Source: PALSA-926 sp964476835
Lineage (GTDB): Bacteria > Pseudomonadota > Alphaproteobacteria > Micavibrionales > UBA2020
Assembly (NCBI GenBank): GCA_964476835.1
Contig: CAYZCE010000025.1
Coordinates: forward strand, 1-27,580
Reading direction: 5' to 3'
DNA: 27,580 bases
In this document: piece by piece, positions 1 through 7,854 of the stretch
How the letters are laid out: each line of letters starts with the position of its first letter
Position numbering within the stretch: position 1 is the first letter of the stretch
Notes under the pieces: model-generated
Seen by the model: the letters and a program-made list of their open reading frames with translations, nothing else
Database searches by the model: none
What the model was told of the DNA's origin: nothing
Translations under genes and position numbers: made by a program

Positions 1-1591
<1,591 letters not shown>

Positions 1592-1674
1592 CGCTCTAAA
1601 CCTCTTGAATGTGAGAAGCGGAATATATAGGAAAAGGCCGCGCAAGACGAAGGCTTTTTAATAAAAAATCCGGC

Positions 1675-1703
1675 TTGATCCACCGCAGGAAAACGCCTTA
1701 TAT
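1675..1703 (+). promoter_or_regulatory. Candidate promoter for the isomerase gene, with a dyad around the -10
   Basis: TTGATC (1675-1680), a 17-base spacer and TTATAT (1698-1703) form a sigma-70-like promoter. The -10 hexamer is exactly flanked by a 5-bp inverted repeat, ACGCC (1693-1697) and GGCGT (1704-1708). That dyad could be a protein site or chance. The predicted start is near 1710, giving a leader of about 70 bases. Confidence 0.5.
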
Positions 1704-1722
1704 GGCGTGAGACTCCGGTCAT

Positions 1723-1739
1723 GGCCGAGAGATTCGGCC
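1723..1739 (+). promoter_or_regulatory. Leader hairpin upstream of the isomerase gene
   Basis: GGCCGA (1723-1728), loop GAGAT, TCGGCC (1734-1739) is a perfect 6-bp GC-rich stem in the predicted 5' leader. It is not followed by a U run, so it is not a terminator. It ends 27 bases before the Shine-Dalgarno and may simply stabilise the mRNA. Confidence 0.35.
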
Positions 1740-1779
1740 TTCCATAAGATTGCGTAAAATCACTCAGGAGAATATGTTA

Positions 1780-2628
1780 ATGTTTAAGCAAGTCACCACT
1801 GCGTTCGCCCTCGTCGCGCTGCTCGCGCTGCCGGCCGCCGCACATGCCGGCGACGACACCGTCGTCGCCACCGTCAACGGCGCCAAGATCGTCAAGGGCG
1901 ACGTCACGGCTGCGATGAAGAACCTCAAGGTCAAGTCGGACGACACCGACAAGGCGTTCCCCATCGTCGTCAACCAGATGATCAACGAAAAGCTGATCAA
2001 CGACGAAATCGCGCGCCAGGGCATCGAGAAGGACCCCGCCTTCCAGCAACGCCTCGCCGCTACCAAGGAACAGCTGCTCAAGACCGTCTATCTTGAGCGC
2101 TACCTGAAGGACAAGGTCACCGACGACAAGGTCAAGGACATCTACGACAAGATCAAGAAAGACAACAAGGGCAAGGAAGAAGTCCACGCCAGCCACATCC
2201 TCGTGAAGACCGAAGACGAAGCCAAGGCCATCATCAAGCAGCTCGACGGCGGTGCCAAGTTCGCCGACCTCGCCAAGAGCAAGTCGATGGGCCCGGCCGC
2301 GAAGAACGGCGGCGACGTCGGCTACTTCGCCAAGGGCGAAGTGCTGCCTGAGTTCTCGGACGCCGCTTTCGCGCTCAAGCCCGGCACCTACACCAAGACC
2401 CCGGTCAAGACGCAGTTCGGTTGGCACGTGATCTACTCGCAAGACAAGCGCCAGCGCGTCATCCCCGAGTACAAGGACATCGCGCCCCAGCTGCGCGCCA
2501 AGGTCAGCCAAGGCGCGATCGAGGACCTCGTCCGCTCCCTGCGCGCCAAGGCGCAGATCCAGCAGTTCACGGCCGATGGCAAGCCCATCGCACCGCCGGC
2601 TGCTGCACCGGCTCCCGCCAAGAAGTAA
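1780..2628 (+). CDS. Periplasmic parvulin-type peptidyl-prolyl cis-trans isomerase (PpiC/SurA/PrsA-like)
   Basis: This 282-residue protein is probably a secreted folding catalyst. It begins with a typical signal peptide (MFKQ, then a hydrophobic stretch ending PAAAHA, with likely cleavage before GDD). A SurA-like N-terminal helical region follows, then a parvulin domain at about residues 135-230 that starts VHASHILVKT (H136, H139), continues with GGDVGYF and closes with the TQFGWHVI strand. The tail is Pro/Ala/Lys rich. Start choice: AGGAG at 1766-1770 is 9 bases from the ATG at 1780 but only 3 from the ATG at 1774, so 1780 is preferred; a TTG at 1750 is unlikely. It diverges from secA and ends in a strong terminator, so it is probably transcribed alone. 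The secA neighbourhood fits a role in folding exported proteins. Its actual clients cannot be told from sequence. Confidence 0.93.
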   Translation: MFKQVTTAFALVALLALPAAAHAGDDTVVATVNGAKIVKGDVTAAMKNLKVKSDDTDKAFPIVVNQMINEKLINDEIARQGIEKDPAFQQRLAATKEQLLKTVYLERYLKDKVTDDKVKDIYDKIKKDNKGKEEVHASHILVKTEDEAKAIIKQLDGGAKFADLAKSKSMGPAAKNGGDVGYFAKGEVLPEFSDAAFALKPGTYTKTPVKTQFGWHVIYSQDKRQRVIPEYKDIAPQLRAKVSQGAIEDLVRSLRAKAQIQQFTADGKPIAPPAAAPAPAKK

Positions 2629-2641
2629 GGCGGTCGCTTTC

Positions 2642-2677
2642 AAAAAACCGGCGGGTTCAGGCCCGCCGGTTTTTTTG
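2642..2677 (+). terminator. Rho-independent terminator after the isomerase gene
   Basis: The stem ACCGGCGGG (2647-2655) pairs with CCCGCCGGT (2662-2670) around a 6-base loop and is followed by seven T residues. An A run precedes the stem, so it could also work on the other strand. It insulates the isomerase gene from the dioxygenase unit. Confidence 0.93.
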
Positions 2678-2698
2678 CGTTTACGGCCATTTTTTCTC

Positions 2699-2727
2699 TT
2701 GTAATATGCTCTATCAGAGCATATGTT
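2699..2727 (+). promoter_or_regulatory. Candidate promoter of the dioxygenase pair
   Basis: TTGTAA (2699-2704), a 17-base spacer and TATGTT (2722-2727) make a moderate sigma-70-type promoter with predicted start near 2734. Palindrome 1 fills the spacer and palindrome 2 overlaps the end of the -10 and the start site. A protein bound there should block polymerase. Confidence 0.5.
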
Positions 2728-2746
2728 ATACTCAATAAGAGTATAA
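2704..2746. promoter_or_regulatory. Two tandem, near-identical 19-bp palindromes: likely repressor operators
   Basis: Copy 1 core is TATGCTCTATCAGAGCATA (2705-2723), with perfect arms ATATGCTCT / AGAGCATAT (2704-2712 and 2716-2724). Copy 2 core is TATACTCAATAAGAGTATA (2727-2745), with perfect arms TTATACTC / GAGTATAA (2726-2733 and 2739-2746). The two cores match at 15 of 19 positions and each mismatch keeps or spares the dyad. Centres are at 2714 and 2736, 22 bp apart, about two helical turns, so two dimers would sit on the same face. I could not find a third copy elsewhere in the window. The regulator family is not identified; ArsR, MarR, TetR and Rrf2 types are all possible. Confidence 0.72.
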
Positions 2747-2760
2747 AAATGGAGTCGCCT

Positions 2761-3735
2761 ATGGCCGCACGCATATTGGAGCTGGACGCAAAAGCCGCCC
2801 TGACGCCCGCCCTGATCCGGACGGCGCGCGCGGCGCTTGAAGATGCCGGCGCCGTGCGCCTGTCGCGCACCGGCCTCGCTGGAGCCGCGGATCTTGCGTC
2901 GTTGCTGGAAGCTCTTGGTTTCGGCGTCGGCGAACGGTTCACGGAAGGCGGGCGTACCTCTGCCGCGTGGCAAGGTAAACAGGCGATACCCGGCCTGCGG
3001 CGCCTCGATTACTATCCGCCGCAGCTGGAATTGCTCGCCAACACCGAAATCCAGTACCAGCGGCGCTTTCCGGCGCGCGTGCTGTTCTTTTGCGCGCAGC
3101 CGGCCATGCGCGGCGGAAGCACGTTCCTGCACGCGGCTGCGGACGCCGAGGCGCTGCTTGGAAAGGAAAGGGTAGGGCGACGGCTGCTCGACAAAATGTC
3201 ACGCCATGGCATGACAATCGAGACGGGATTCCTCGACCGCCGTCATCCAGAAAAATCTGCAAACTACCTCCAGTCATGGCAAGAACGTTTCGGGACGGAA
3301 GACCGCAGCACGGCTCTGGCGAAAGCCCACAACCTGCCGGATGAATACGATGCGGCATGGTGGCGTGACGATGAAAACGGTACGGCGACGCTGATGACGC
3401 GTATCACCCAGCCCGGCTTTGTGCGCCATCCCGACGGGAACACCTACCTGCGCTTCCCGCGCATCGCGATGGATGCGCCTGCGCTGCGCAACGGGTTCCG
3501 GCGCTTCCCCTTCGGCGACGGATCCGCGCTGGCGGCGGAAGAAGAGGCGCTGCTGCGCGGCGTTTACGCGGCGACGCGCCAAGGCCGCGCCTGGGTGCAG
3601 GGGGATATCCTGCTGTTCGACAACATCCGTTACGGCCATTCGCGCGCGCCGTTCGAAGGGCCGCGCGACATCCTCGTCGGCATGGCGGGAAGCGCGCGGA
3701 CGGACGATATGCTCGAAATAAGGAGATGCTCATGA
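2761..3735 (+). CDS. TauD/TfdA (SyrP-like) family protein, first copy, with Asn in place of the first metal His
   Basis: A protein of 324 residues with the TauD/TfdA fold signature. The region LFFCAQPAMRGGSTFLHAA matches the block after the HxD/E motif, and the distal block DNIRYGHSR carries His293 and the likely 2-oxoglutarate-binding Arg295. At the HxE position the sequence reads ANTEIQYQ (N94, E96), where its downstream paralogue has PHNEILYQ, so the usual first iron-binding His is Asn. It may be catalytically altered, inactive, or bind metal differently. Start: ATG 2761 has GGAG at 2751-2754, 6 bases away; an in-frame ATG at 2749 is possible and would add four residues. It overlaps the next gene by ATGA, so the two are translationally coupled. 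The substrate is unknown. Known relatives include taurine dioxygenase and the SyrP aspartate hydroxylase, but no biosynthetic cluster is visible here. Confidence 0.85.
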   Translation: MAARILELDAKAALTPALIRTARAALEDAGAVRLSRTGLAGAADLASLLEALGFGVGERFTEGGRTSAAWQGKQAIPGLRRLDYYPPQLELLANTEIQYQRRFPARVLFFCAQPAMRGGSTFLHAAADAEALLGKERVGRRLLDKMSRHGMTIETGFLDRRHPEKSANYLQSWQERFGTEDRSTALAKAHNLPDEYDAAWWRDDENGTATLMTRITQPGFVRHPDGNTYLRFPRIAMDAPALRNGFRRFPFGDGSALAAEEEALLRGVYAATRQGRAWVQGDILLFDNIRYGHSRAPFEGPRDILVGMAGSARTDDMLEIRRCS

Positions 3736-4817
3736 CTGTATACGAAATCGATTATTCGCTGGTCACGGACACGCCGCCGGGCGAGCGCTACCGTTTGCCG
3801 GACAACCGCGGCCAGTGGGCCGAGGAATTGCCCGTTACGCTGTTCGACGCGGGCGGCGCGCTGACGCCGCAAAAGCTGGCGGAAATCCGCGCGCGGTATG
3901 AGGAAGCGAAGGCGCTGCACATCACCAACACCGGCCTGACCGCGGGCAACCCGCACGATTTGTCGGCGGAGATCCTCGACGCGCTCGGCTTCGGCGAGAA
4001 AGACCAGTTCCAGTGGGGCGGCATGACCAGCGGGCGCACCAACCTCAAATATATATCGAAGGCCATGCGCGACACGGACGACTATCCGGCCGACAAGTTC
4101 CTGCTGCCGCACAACGAGATCCTCTACCAGCGCTTCATGCCCGAACGCCTGCTGTTCTATTGCGCGAAAGCGACTTTGCGCGGCGAGGGCGGGCGTACTT
4201 TCGTGCACTGCGCGAAGAAGGCGGAGGCCTATATCGCCCAGTGTGGCCCGGAAGGTCGGGCGCTGCTCGACAAGATGCGCAAGGGCGGCTTCACCATCGT
4301 CACCGGCTTCCTCGACGACAACCACCCGGCGAAGGCGTTCAACTATTTCCGCTCGTGGCAGGACCGCTTCGACACGACATGCAAGGATACGGCGCTCTCC
4401 CGCTGCCTTGCGTCGCACCACCAGTTCGACGAGGCGTACTGGATGGATGAAAAGGACAGCCCGGATGCACCGACCCTGATGACCAGCGTCACCATCCCCG
4501 CCTTCAAGAAAGACGTGCGCGACGGCGAGACGTATATGTTCTTTCCGCGCATCGCGTTGGACGGGCCGCGGCCGCACAACGGCTACCGCCGCTTCCTCGT
4601 CGGACCGGACAGGCAGGAGCTGACGGACGCCGAGACGGCGATCCTGCTCCAGTCCTTCATGGCGACGCGGGAGGGGACGTATTACGCGCCCGGCGACATC
4701 CTGCTGGTCGACAACATCCGCTACGGCCATTCGCGGGAATCTTTTACGGGAAGCCGCAAGATCTATGCGGCGATGTCCGGCCAGTTCTGGACGGACGACG
4801 CCCAAAACGGCGATTGA
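3732..4817 (+). CDS. TauD/TfdA (SyrP-like) Fe(II)/2-oxoglutarate dioxygenase, second copy, complete metal triad
   Basis: A 361-residue paralogue of the preceding gene, and the copy that looks catalytically intact. The iron ligands are H127 and E129 in PHNEILYQ and H333 in NIRYGHSR, with Arg335 the likely 2-oxoglutarate anchor. The blocks LLFYCAKATLRG, TGFLDDNHPAKAFNYFRSWQ and FFPRIALDGP align clearly with the first copy across most of the length. The start at 3732 is supported by AAGGAG at 3720-3725, 6 bases upstream, and by the ATGA overlap with the upstream stop; the ATG at 3726 directly abuts the Shine-Dalgarno. Expected chemistry is hydroxylation or another oxidation of a small molecule, possibly an amino acid, coupled to decarboxylation of 2-oxoglutarate in the cytoplasm. 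Since the two copies are made together, a heterodimer or a catalytic/regulatory pair is possible, but this is inference. Confidence 0.9.
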   Translation: MTVYEIDYSLVTDTPPGERYRLPDNRGQWAEELPVTLFDAGGALTPQKLAEIRARYEEAKALHITNTGLTAGNPHDLSAEILDALGFGEKDQFQWGGMTSGRTNLKYISKAMRDTDDYPADKFLLPHNEILYQRFMPERLLFYCAKATLRGEGGRTFVHCAKKAEAYIAQCGPEGRALLDKMRKGGFTIVTGFLDDNHPAKAFNYFRSWQDRFDTTCKDTALSRCLASHHQFDEAYWMDEKDSPDAPTLMTSVTIPAFKKDVRDGETYMFFPRIALDGPRPHNGYRRFLVGPDRQELTDAETAILLQSFMATREGTYYAPGDILLVDNIRYGHSRESFTGSRKIYAAMSGQFWTDDAQNGD

Positions 4818-4842
4818 CAGGGAGGGCTTGCACGCCTATTTT
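4814..4842 (+). promoter_or_regulatory. Candidate promoter of the dnaQ-mutT-methyltransferase-hisC unit
   Basis: A perfect TTGACA (4814-4819), 17-base spacer and TATTTT (4837-4842). The -35 overlaps the stop codon of the second dioxygenase. This gives a leader of about 25 bases before the exonuclease gene and suggests expression independent of the palindrome-controlled unit upstream. Confidence 0.6.
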
Positions 4843-4874
4843 ATCCATAACTTATTATAGAAAGAGGGGCCTCC

Positions 4875-5501
4875 ATGACCATCAAGCATTCCTACAACAC
4901 GGTCGCCAAGGGCGTGCGCCAAATCGTCCTTGATACCGAGACGACGGGTCTGGTGGATGCGCGCATGGTCTCGATCGCGCTGATCGAACTGGTCGACGGC
5001 AAGCCGACCGGCAAGTCGCTCTACAAGCTCGTCAACCCCGAGAAGCTGATGGACGACTTCGTCATCAGCATTCACCATATCACCAACGAGATGGCGCAGG
5101 CGCAGCCGACCTTCGGCACCATGGCGCAGGAGATCCGCGACTTCATCGGCGACAGCCAGGTCGTCATCACCTGCCGCACCGAGCCGCAGGGCGGCCAGGA
5201 TGTCACCCTCGACATCTCTGTCCTCAACGAGGCCTTCGAACGCGAAGGCCTGCCCGAGGTGCCCGTCGACCAATGGCTGAACGTCCGCCGCTGGTCGGAG
5301 GAAATGTTCGGCGATAAGGGCGCGCGCCTCGACAACGTCCTCGACCACTATAACGTCAGCCGCGCGCAGCGCGACGCCGAAGGCCACGGCGCATTGCTGG
5401 ACGCCAAATTGCTGGCAATGGTTTACCCGCTGCTCCTCGCGGATTACACGAAGTTCAAGGCCGCGCAGGGCCAACATAAGAACAAGCCGCCAACACCTTG
5501 A
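4875..5501 (+). CDS. dnaQ: DnaQ-like DEDDh 3'-5' exonuclease, probable DNA polymerase III epsilon subunit
   Basis: A 208-residue exonuclease that probably proofreads for DNA polymerase III. All five DEDDh residues are visible: D20 and E22 in VLDTETTG, D113 in LDISVLNEA, and H171 and D176 in HGALLDAKLLAMVY. The VDGKPTG and LVNPEK stretches are DnaQ-like. The ExoII region is unusual: E. coli DnaQ reads IHNAAFD, while here the stretch from I98 to D113 is about nine residues longer and reads ITCRTEPQGGQDVTLD, so HNA is lost. The C-terminal tail is short compared with E. coli epsilon (243 residues), and I see no clear clamp-binding motif. AGAGGGG precedes the ATG. It is followed immediately by mutT, another antimutator gene. 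A non-replicative DnaQ-family nuclease is the main alternative. Confidence 0.8.
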   Translation: MTIKHSYNTVAKGVRQIVLDTETTGLVDARMVSIALIELVDGKPTGKSLYKLVNPEKLMDDFVISIHHITNEMAQAQPTFGTMAQEIRDFIGDSQVVITCRTEPQGGQDVTLDISVLNEAFEREGLPEVPVDQWLNVRRWSEEMFGDKGARLDNVLDHYNVSRAQRDAEGHGALLDAKLLAMVYPLLLADYTKFKAAQGQHKNKPPTP

Positions 5502-5502
5502 T

Positions 5503-5946
5503 ATGACATTATGTTCTGAGGCTATTTCCCGTGAAACCAGGCCCCCGGCCAAGGTGGTCTGGGTGTCGGCGGTTGCATTGATCGACACCGACGGCCGTGT
5601 GCTGCTCGCGCAACGGCCGGAGGGCAAGACAATGGCCGGCCTTTGGGAATTTCCGGGCGGCAAGATCGAACCGGGTGAGACACCGGAAGCCGCACTTGTT
5701 CGCGAGCTTAAAGAAGAGCTTGGGATCGACACTTCAGGTTCTTGCTTAGCGCCAATCAGCTTCGCTTCGCACGATTACGAGACGTTTCACCTCGTGATGC
5801 AGCTCTACGCCTGCCGCGTCTGGCAAGGTCAGGCGACGCCGCACGAAGGGCAAAAACTGGTCTGGGCATATCCGCGCGACTTTGATAAATTCCCCATGCC
5901 GCCCGCGGATCTGCCGCTTGTTCCAGTTCTTCAAGAATTACTTTAA
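5503..5946 (+). CDS. mutT: MutT Nudix hydrolase, 8-oxo-dGTP diphosphatase
   Basis: A 147-residue Nudix enzyme that should sanitise oxidised nucleotides such as 8-oxo-dGTP to the monophosphate. The full Nudix box is present at residues 53-75: G53, then PGE, then RELKEELGI with R67, E68, E71, E72. The flanking GLWEFPGGK and LLAQRPEGK blocks are classic MutT. It begins one base after the upstream stop, with no convincing Shine-Dalgarno, so it is probably read by coupling. The exact start is therefore uncertain; homologues often begin close to KVVWVSAVALID (about residue 17). The last part of the gene is somewhat more AT-rich than its neighbours. Pairing with a proofreading exonuclease fits a replication-fidelity unit, though co-function is inferred from position only. 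Confidence 0.92.
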   Translation: MTLCSEAISRETRPPAKVVWVSAVALIDTDGRVLLAQRPEGKTMAGLWEFPGGKIEPGETPEAALVRELKEELGIDTSGSCLAPISFASHDYETFHLVMQLYACRVWQGQATPHEGQKLVWAYPRDFDKFPMPPADLPLVPVLQELL

Positions 5947-5948
5947 CA

Positions 5949-6686
5949 ATGTATATTAAATCTATAGATTTAAAAGAATTTTACGATACGGTTCAAGGTC
6001 GCGTCGTCCAGCGCATCCTGCGCCAGCATATCAAGGCCTTTTGGCCGGATGTGAAAAGGCAGCGCATGCTCGGCATCGGTTATGTGGCGCCGTTCCTCCG
6101 CCCCTATATCGGCGAGGCCGAGCGCGTCGCCTGCCTGATGCCCATGCAGCAGGGCGCCGTCTTCTGGCCGCCCGAGGGCAAGGGCCTCTCCGCCGTCTGC
6201 AACGAGGGCGAGTTGCCGATCGAGACCAACTCCATCGACCGCCTGCTGGTCATCCATGCGCTCAATAGCGCGGAGAGCCTTGATTCCATATTAAGCGAAG
6301 CCTGGCGCGTGCTGGTCGGGCAGGGGCGATTGATCCTGATCGTGCCCAACCGCTCCGGCATCTGGGCGCGGATGGACAATACCCCCTTCGGCCACGGCAC
6401 GCCGTACTCGCTCGGGCAGGTCAAGAGCGTGCTCAAGGAATACTTCTTCGTCCCCGAGCGGTCGGAACGCGCGCTGTTCTTCCCGCCCAGCTCGTCACGC
6501 CTCATGCTGCTGACCTCCGCGATATGGGAAAATATTGGACGCGCCTTCTTTAACGCCTTCGGCGGCGTCAATATCGTGGAGGCGAGCAAGCAGCTCTACG
6601 CCGGCACGCTGGTCGGCGCCACTGCCGCCTCGCGCCGCCGCGTCCTGACGCCGGCGAAGCCGGTGACGACAGTGAACAAGTGTTGA
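5949..6686 (+). CDS. Class I SAM-dependent methyltransferase (Methyltransf_11-like), unknown substrate
   Basis: A 245-residue methyltransferase-like protein. MLGIGYVAPFLRPYI occupies the place of the glycine-rich SAM-binding motif I. ELPIETNSIDRLLVIHALN is the typical motif II-III region around the LPF.D/S.D. pattern, and EAWRVLVGQGRLILIVPNRSGIWAR is the post-III strand. Such proteins are often found near hisC or glyoxalase genes in alphaproteobacteria (from memory). Motif I is degenerate (GIGYVAP rather than GxGxG), so activity is not assured. The start has no Shine-Dalgarno, but the first codons are strikingly AT-rich, which can support initiation, and they contain a perfect 18-bp palindrome. 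It lies two bases after the mutT stop and its end is 11 bases before hisC. No substrate can be assigned. Confidence 0.8.
   Translation: MYIKSIDLKEFYDTVQGRVVQRILRQHIKAFWPDVKRQRMLGIGYVAPFLRPYIGEAERVACLMPMQQGAVFWPPEGKGLSAVCNEGELPIETNSIDRLLVIHALNSAESLDSILSEAWRVLVGQGRLILIVPNRSGIWARMDNTPFGHGTPYSLGQVKSVLKEYFFVPERSERALFFPPSSSRLMLLTSAIWENIGRAFFNAFGGVNIVEASKQLYAGTLVGATAASRRRVLTPAKPVTTVNKC
5956..5973. repeat. Perfect 18-bp AT-rich palindrome in the first codons of the methyltransferase gene
   Basis: TTAAATCTA directly followed by its reverse complement TAGATTTAA, covering about codons 3-9. It stands out in a GC-rich region. It could be a protein-binding site or an accident of an AT-rich initiation region; as RNA it would need to open a few bases to form a loop. 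Confidence 0.5.
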
Positions 6687-6697
6687 AGGAACAGGTC

Positions 6698-7774
6698 ATG
6701 ACCCAGCCGCAGCCCAAGCCCGACATCCTGGAGATCAAGCCCTATATCGGCGGCGAGGGGCGTTTCGGCTCCGCGCGCCCGATCCGGCTGGCCTCGAACG
6801 AGAACCCGCTCGGCTGCAGCGCGGCGGCGCGCGACGCCTACCTGCGCGCGGCGGAAGACATGCATCGCTACCCCGACGGCGCGGCGCAGGAACTGCGCGC
6901 GGCGCTGGGCAAGACTTACGGCCTCGACCCCGAACGCATCGTCTGCGGCGCGGGCTCGGAAGAACTCATCTCGCTGATCGTGCGCTCCTACGCCGGTATC
7001 GGCGATGAACTGGTCTACAGCCAGAACGGATTTTTGATGTACCCGATCTGCGCCAAGGCCGTCGGCGCGAAGCCGGTGGCGGCGCCGGAGAAGGACATGC
7101 GCTCCGACATCGAGGCGCTGCTGAAAGCCGTCACGCCGAAGACGAAAGTCATGCTGCTCGCCAACCCGAACAACCCGACCGGCAGCTATCTCACCAAGGC
7201 CGAGGTGGAAGACCTGCACGCGCGCCTGCCTGCCAACGTGCTGCTGGTGATCGACGCGGCCTATGCGGAATTCGTCGATGCGCCGGACTATGATGATGGC
7301 GCATCGCTTGCGGCCAAGCATCCGAACGTCGCGACGCTGCGCACCTTCTCGAAGATCCACGGCCTGGCAGGCTTGCGGGTGGGCTGGGGCTTTTGCGGCG
7401 GCGACATCGCGGGCGTCGTCAACCGCGTGCGCGGCGCCTTCAACGTCAGCGTGCCCGCGCAGGCAGCAGCCATCGCCGCGCTGGGTGATCATGACTTCGT
7501 GAAGAAATCCGCCGCGCTCGCTAGGCAGGGCCGCGCGTATCTCACGCGCGAACTTTCCGCGCTGGGCCTCAAGGTCTGGCCGAGCGTCACCAACTTCCTG
7601 CTGATCGAATTCGGCCCGAAGGCTGAGGAGATCCGCATCGCCTTGCGCGACCGCGGCATCTTCATCCGCCAGATGGGCGCTTACAGCCTGCCGACGCACC
7701 TCCGCATCAGCCTCGGCACGATGGAAGACAACGAGGCGGTGGTCGCAGCCTTGCGTGAAATCATTGAAAAATAA
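6698..7774 (+). CDS. hisC: Histidinol-phosphate aminotransferase (PLP-dependent, class I/II)
   Basis: A 358-residue enzyme that transaminates imidazole-acetol phosphate to histidinol phosphate, using glutamate and pyridoxal phosphate; many alphaproteobacterial versions also act on aromatic amino acids. Visible family blocks are LASNENPLG, HRYPDG, LANPNNPTG, VIDAAYAEF, and TFSKIHGLAGLRVGW with the PLP lysine at K219. The C-terminal LRISLGTMEDNEAVV is also typical. Start: GAAGGA at 6685-6690 is 7 bases from the ATG at 6698; the in-frame GTG at 6680 overlaps the previous gene and is less likely. It is the last gene of the unit beginning at 4875. No strong hairpin terminator follows, only AT-rich sequence holding the next promoter. 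A dual HisC/aromatic aminotransferase role is possible. Confidence 0.95.
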   Translation: MTQPQPKPDILEIKPYIGGEGRFGSARPIRLASNENPLGCSAAARDAYLRAAEDMHRYPDGAAQELRAALGKTYGLDPERIVCGAGSEELISLIVRSYAGIGDELVYSQNGFLMYPICAKAVGAKPVAAPEKDMRSDIEALLKAVTPKTKVMLLANPNNPTGSYLTKAEVEDLHARLPANVLLVIDAAYAEFVDAPDYDDGASLAAKHPNVATLRTFSKIHGLAGLRVGWGFCGGDIAGVVNRVRGAFNVSVPAQAAAIAALGDHDFVKKSAALARQGRAYLTRELSALGLKVWPSVTNFLLIEFGPKAEEIRIALRDRGIFIRQMGAYSLPTHLRISLGTMEDNEAVVAALREIIEK

Positions 7775-7793
7775 TGAAAAAATCATAAAATTT

Positions 7794-7821
7794 TTGAGGT
7801 AAACGCATATAGTGCTATAAT
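7794..7821 (+). promoter_or_regulatory. Candidate promoter for the coiled-coil hypothetical gene
   Basis: TTGAGG (7794-7799), 16-base spacer and a perfect TATAAT (7816-7821), in an AT-rich gap, about 33 bases before the ATG at 7855. It is one of the best -10 matches in the window and indicates a separate transcription unit. Confidence 0.65.
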
Positions 7822-7854
7822 ATCCTTGTTATTGTTTTTTGACAGGATGGCTTC

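Noticed and set aside
1750..1779. TTG start at 1750 or ATG at 1774 for the isomerase
   Set aside because: AGGAG at 1766-1770 lies inside or too close; the ATG at 1780 gives correct spacing and a clean signal peptide.
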